Assembly: GCA_030159075.1 (NCBI GenBank)
Contig: BROG01000244.1
Coordinates: forward strand, 863,001-927,000
Source of the DNA: Atrina japonica
Lineage: Eukaryota > Mollusca > Bivalvia > Pterioida > Pinnidae
DNA: 64,000 nucleotides
Direction: 5' to 3'
The notes under the pieces are model-generated. The model did not search any database. It saw nothing but the letters and a program-made list of their open reading frames with translations, and had not been told where the DNA came from. Of the stretch, positions 63,201 through 64,000 are shown piece by piece; positions within the stretch are counted from its first letter, which is position 1, and every line of letters begins with the position of its first letter. The translations under genes were made by a program, and so were the position numbers.

Positions 63201-63224
63201 TTTCCCAAGCTTCCTTCCACTCAT
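57078..63224 (-). CDS. TauD/TfdA-family Fe(II)/2-oxoglutarate dioxygenase (4 exons, 268 aa)
   Basis: Coding exons in order on the minus strand: 63224-62861, 60637-60498, 59030-58875, 57224-57078. All introns are GT-AG and the joined frame gives 268 residues against about 283 for E. coli TauD. It has the TauD/TfdA double-stranded beta-helix layout: HRILIFKNQ near the N terminus, WHIDGSF with iron ligands H95 and D97, GDT with T121 in the position that contacts 2-oxoglutarate in TauD, SHPVTKAP, and AVGHEAT with the third ligand H236, followed by LRILHRTTI with an arginine for 2-oxoglutarate. These enzymes hydroxylate a small substrate using O2 and 2-oxoglutarate. The substrate here cannot be read from sequence, so taurine is only one possibility. 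Introns and animal repeats inside the gene argue against bacterial contamination. Confidence 0.9.
57324..57596 (+). mobile_element. tRNA-derived SINE, copy 3
   Basis: Starts GAGCCGGCCTGGCTCAGTCG (A box). GAGTTCGAGTCC is an intact B box. The tail is TTAAACAACAATTAAGAAAC. Flanks CTTGACTGAAGGC (57311-57323) and CTTGATTGAAGGC (57597-57609) match 12 of 13. It lies in intron 3 of the TauD-family gene, in antisense orientation to it. Of the three copies it has the most canonical B box. Confidence 0.92.
57610..58160 (+). repeat. Dispersed repeat copy, related to 51719-52215
   Basis: Same ordered blocks as the first copy, ending with ACCAAAGTCCCTTGTAGTTA and AAAAGATATAGGCC. SINE copy 3 inserted beside it. 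Confidence 0.6.
58195..58452 (-). repeat. Interspersed repeat copy (TGCCCCCAGC family), reverse orientation
   Basis: Reverse-complement match to the blocks at 13193-13450: CCAGGGGCATGTG, TTTGGTTACTGTATCACAA, CTTGAAATATTGCAC, the GACAGACAGACTGAC tract and a final GCCCCCAGC. Its outer CGAGGGCATA end extends the family edge. Confidence 0.75.
58875..59030 (-). CDS. TauD-family coding exon 3 (residues 169-220)
   Basis: Acceptor CTTTACAG, donor GTATGT. Encodes TLCFHLGMTEAFVWDYD, then the helical segment ILKEIHQEIVKDK ending SLIYSHK. Both ends are on codon boundaries. Confidence 0.9.
59225..59760. repeat. Degenerate tandem repeat, 20-30 bp motif with about 115-bp higher-order unit
   Basis: Phrases of the type TCAATGGTCACCAGAGACT and AATCATGGCCAGAATCTCA alternate. 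A block containing GGTTCCCA, ATCATGGCCAGAATCTCA, CAGTCTCAATGGTCAC recurs. It opens frames on both strands with Val-Thr-rich products, which are repeat artefacts. Confidence 0.85.
59761..60480. other. TauD-family intron 2 remainder
   Basis: Holds a degraded relative of the 55600-56285 dispersed repeat (about 59860-59960, TACCAAGTTTTAGCCTTTTT), then AT-rich sequence without recognisable features. Confidence 0.5.
60498..60637 (-). CDS. TauD-family coding exon 2 (residues 122-168)
   Basis: Acceptor CATATCAG, donor GTAAGTA. Encodes AFVPLKELIESLSESTRARW, then HPLIYSHPVTKAP, which matches the THPV(S/T)G(K) region of the family. Too short and lacking an ATG to stand out as an open frame. Confidence 0.9.
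60743..60840 (+). repeat. Fragment of the AACAAGAGGC dispersed repeat
   Basis: Opens AAACAAGAGGCTCATGGGCC then GCTCACCTAAATGG, related to the reverse-oriented motif at 3845-3880. The right boundary is uncertain. Confidence 0.45.
60895..61625. repeat. Minisatellite, 67-bp unit, about 10-11 copies
   Basis: The unit is CACTGTAACACCTCACTAAT, CACACAAGTTTGAGTAAGTC, then AGTTAGGTGGTGTTAATAGTGAGGTTC in shorter pieces. Successive copies are exactly 67 bp apart. GTGAGGT and ACCTCAC form a short inverted repeat across each junction. Confidence 0.95.
61817..61974. mobile_element. Small TIR element (copy B), CATAGGCG family
   Basis: Left end CATAGGCGTTGGAACC; right end, reverse-complemented, CATTGGCGTCGGAGGC. 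The interior blocks GGTGTTGAAAATTGGGGCTT and TTCTGGCGTGTGTGTG match copy A at 8076. TGTTA flanks both ends exactly (61812-61816 and 61975-61979), defining a 5-bp target duplication. It is shorter than copy A, mainly in the C/G runs and one internal duplication. Confidence 0.85.
61985..62465 (-). pseudogene. mariner-like transposase remnant
   Basis: Read on the minus strand, about 62335-62190 gives HNAPSNKFVIAMTFN, a stop, then after a frame change at a run of seven C the segment YSPHGTPPDFHLLSKLK, matching the mariner YSPDLAPSDFHLF block. Downstream, KIDGKCIDTKGDYIEK corresponds to the C-terminal (K)CI..(D/N)GDY(V/I)E(K/F). Several stops and frame changes show it is dead. Most of the N-terminal half is not recognisable. 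It lies inside intron 1 of the TauD-family gene in the same orientation. Confidence 0.75.
62464..62585. repeat. 64-bp direct duplication
   Basis: CTCTGTCTGCCACGCTTTTA, then AAAATTCTGCCACCCACCTT and TTACAGTAG, begins at 62464 and again at 62528, nearly identical, indicating a recent tandem duplication. Confidence 0.92.
62584..62685. repeat. Fragment of the intron 5 foldback family
   Basis: CTGTCTGTTTCGGTAAATGT, then TTGTTTTGGAAATTTATTTAGA and TTAATCCAT, corresponds to the right half of the element at 36274-36842 (GGGAAATTTATTTAGAATTA and AGCCAT). Only one arm is seen. Confidence 0.6.
62789..62841. repeat. Perfect 15-bp inverted repeat beside the TauD-family exon 1 donor
   Basis: CCTTTGGGAATTCTG at 62789-62803 and CAGAATTCCCAAAGG at 62827-62841, separated by 23 bases. 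On the transcribed strand the stem begins about 20 bases after the exon 1 donor. Confidence 0.85.
62861..63224 (-). CDS. TauD-family coding exon 1 (residues 1-121 plus one base)
   Basis: Starts MSGRKLGKEIRNINLAKSV with A at -3 of the ATG. Contains the first two iron ligands (H95, D97) and ends in PKNGDT. The donor on the minus strand is GTGTGG, weaker than the others in this gene but the only site that joins in frame to exon 2. Confidence 0.88.
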
Positions 63225-63392
63225 TTTAACTTGACTATTTTTCTATCTCCTCTGACTGAAGAGTTATCTGAGGGAAACTCAAAACATGAGATACCAACCC
63301 TATTAATCTTGATGCCAAGTTTCAGTCATAGATCTCCATTGATTTGTGTGTAACAACAATACAATATACACGGAAGCCCATTGGTGACATAA
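63225..63392 (-). promoter_or_regulatory. Presumed promoter / 5' UTR of the TauD-family gene
   Basis: About 170 bp separates the ATG from the inverted-repeat element at 63393. No clear TATA box, GC box or initiator can be picked out. The assignment is by position only. Confidence 0.3.
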
Positions 63393-63819
63393 ATGGGCAC
63401 CGTTTTAGTATTTATTCACTATTTTCTAATATCAAAAATTCATTTTTTGATATAAAAAAAGAAATCGAATTTCTGATATCAAAAAATTAAAACGAATTTT
63501 ATATATCAGAAAATAATTTTTTTTTTTGTATCAGAAAATCATATTCTGATATAAAAAAAAAATATGTAGTATTTTTTTATATCAGAAATTCGATTCTTTT
63601 ATATCAAATAATACTACATATTTTTGGATGAGAAAATGATTTTCTGATATCAAAAATTCATTTTTGATGGCAAAAAATCGAATTTCTGATATAAAAAAAA
63701 TCACCTCCATTTCCTGATATGAAAAAATGAATGTGATATCAGAAAATCAATTTTTTATATAAGAAAAATGAATATCTGATATTAAAAAAATAGTGAATAA
63801 ATACTAAAAGGCACCCCAT
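63393..63819. mobile_element. TIR element built of GATATC-centred hairpins
   Basis: The left end has TTTTAGTATTTATTCACTAT (from 63402) and the right end, reverse-complemented, reads the same, preceded by ATGGGGTGCC against ATGGGCACCG on the left. The interior is a series of TTTTTGATATCAAAAA or CTGATATCAGAAA-type palindromes. No coding sequence. A target duplication could not be fixed. Confidence 0.8.
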
Positions 63820-63864
63820 AGACATACGCTACAGTATTTTTTTTTACAAAACAACTATGGTTGA

Positions 63865-63949
63865 CTAAACAGTGCTCACATGTATGCCAGAGAAAAAATT
63901 AAAATGATCCGAATATTTTTTTTTTGGCATACATGTGCACACTGTTTAG
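63865..63949. repeat. 25-bp inverted repeat with 35-base loop
   Basis: CTAAACAGTGCTCACATGTA followed by TGCCA at 63865-63889 pairs with 63925-63949 at 23 of 25 positions. The loop is A-rich then T-rich. It could be a very small MITE or half of a larger structure cut by the window end. Confidence 0.8.
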
Positions 63950-64000
63950 TTATATCAGCTGGTTATATTGTGGGCATAGTTTAACAAATATTGGATCTAT

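Overview
This is a window of eukaryotic, AT-rich nuclear DNA, most likely from a marine bivalve mollusc. The evidence is interrupted genes with GT-AG introns, long introns full of microsatellites and minisatellites, tRNA-derived SINEs with flanking target duplications, and interspersed repeats of a kind I associate with bivalve genomes. The palindrome TACATGTA is also very frequent. There are no bacterial operons, rRNA genes or CRISPR arrays.

Two protein-coding genes can be rebuilt completely. (1) UGCG, ceramide glucosyltransferase, is on the + strand. Its nine coding exons lie between 8994 and 46757 and encode 397 residues. Every splice junction keeps frame, and the GT21 catalytic motifs are intact. 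Introns 2 (11.5 kb) and 3 (13.6 kb) hold most of the gene's length. (2) A TauD/TfdA-type Fe(II)/2-oxoglutarate dioxygenase is on the - strand. Its four coding exons lie between 63224 and 57078 and encode 268 residues, with the His-X-Asp...His iron ligands present. The two genes converge on about 10.3 kb of intergenic DNA (46758-57077). The two enzymes have no evident metabolic link.

Layout: 1-8.9 kb is repeat-rich DNA upstream of UGCG. It holds a composite tandem-repeat element at 1.2-3.9 kb, a foldback element at 3.95-4.4 kb, a CA/TA microsatellite, and a small inverted-repeat element beside a TA tract. UGCG fills 9-46.8 kb. Intron 2 carries an internally deleted, frameshifted hAT-like transposon with recognisable ends (10405-11732). 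Intron 3 carries seven large, unrelated minisatellites plus shorter tandem repeats and two SINE copies. Intron 5 carries a foldback element with a 10-bp target duplication. Introns 6 and 7 carry a long TG microsatellite and two more minisatellites. The 46.8-57 kb intergenic region holds a near-palindrome, a small TIR element and several degraded interspersed repeats. The TauD gene fills 57.1-63.2 kb; its introns hold a third SINE, two minisatellites, a second copy of the small TIR element and a mariner remnant. Two inverted-repeat structures lie just upstream of its start codon.

I found no convincing new multi-gene system. The most informative observations are the mobile elements with readable ends and target duplications, the minisatellite cluster in UGCG intron 3, out-of-frame upstream ORFs at the UGCG start, and an intron-containing TauD-family gene in an animal-type genome. 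All coordinates were read by eye; exon ends were checked by frame and by expected protein length, repeat ends are approximate unless a target duplication is cited.
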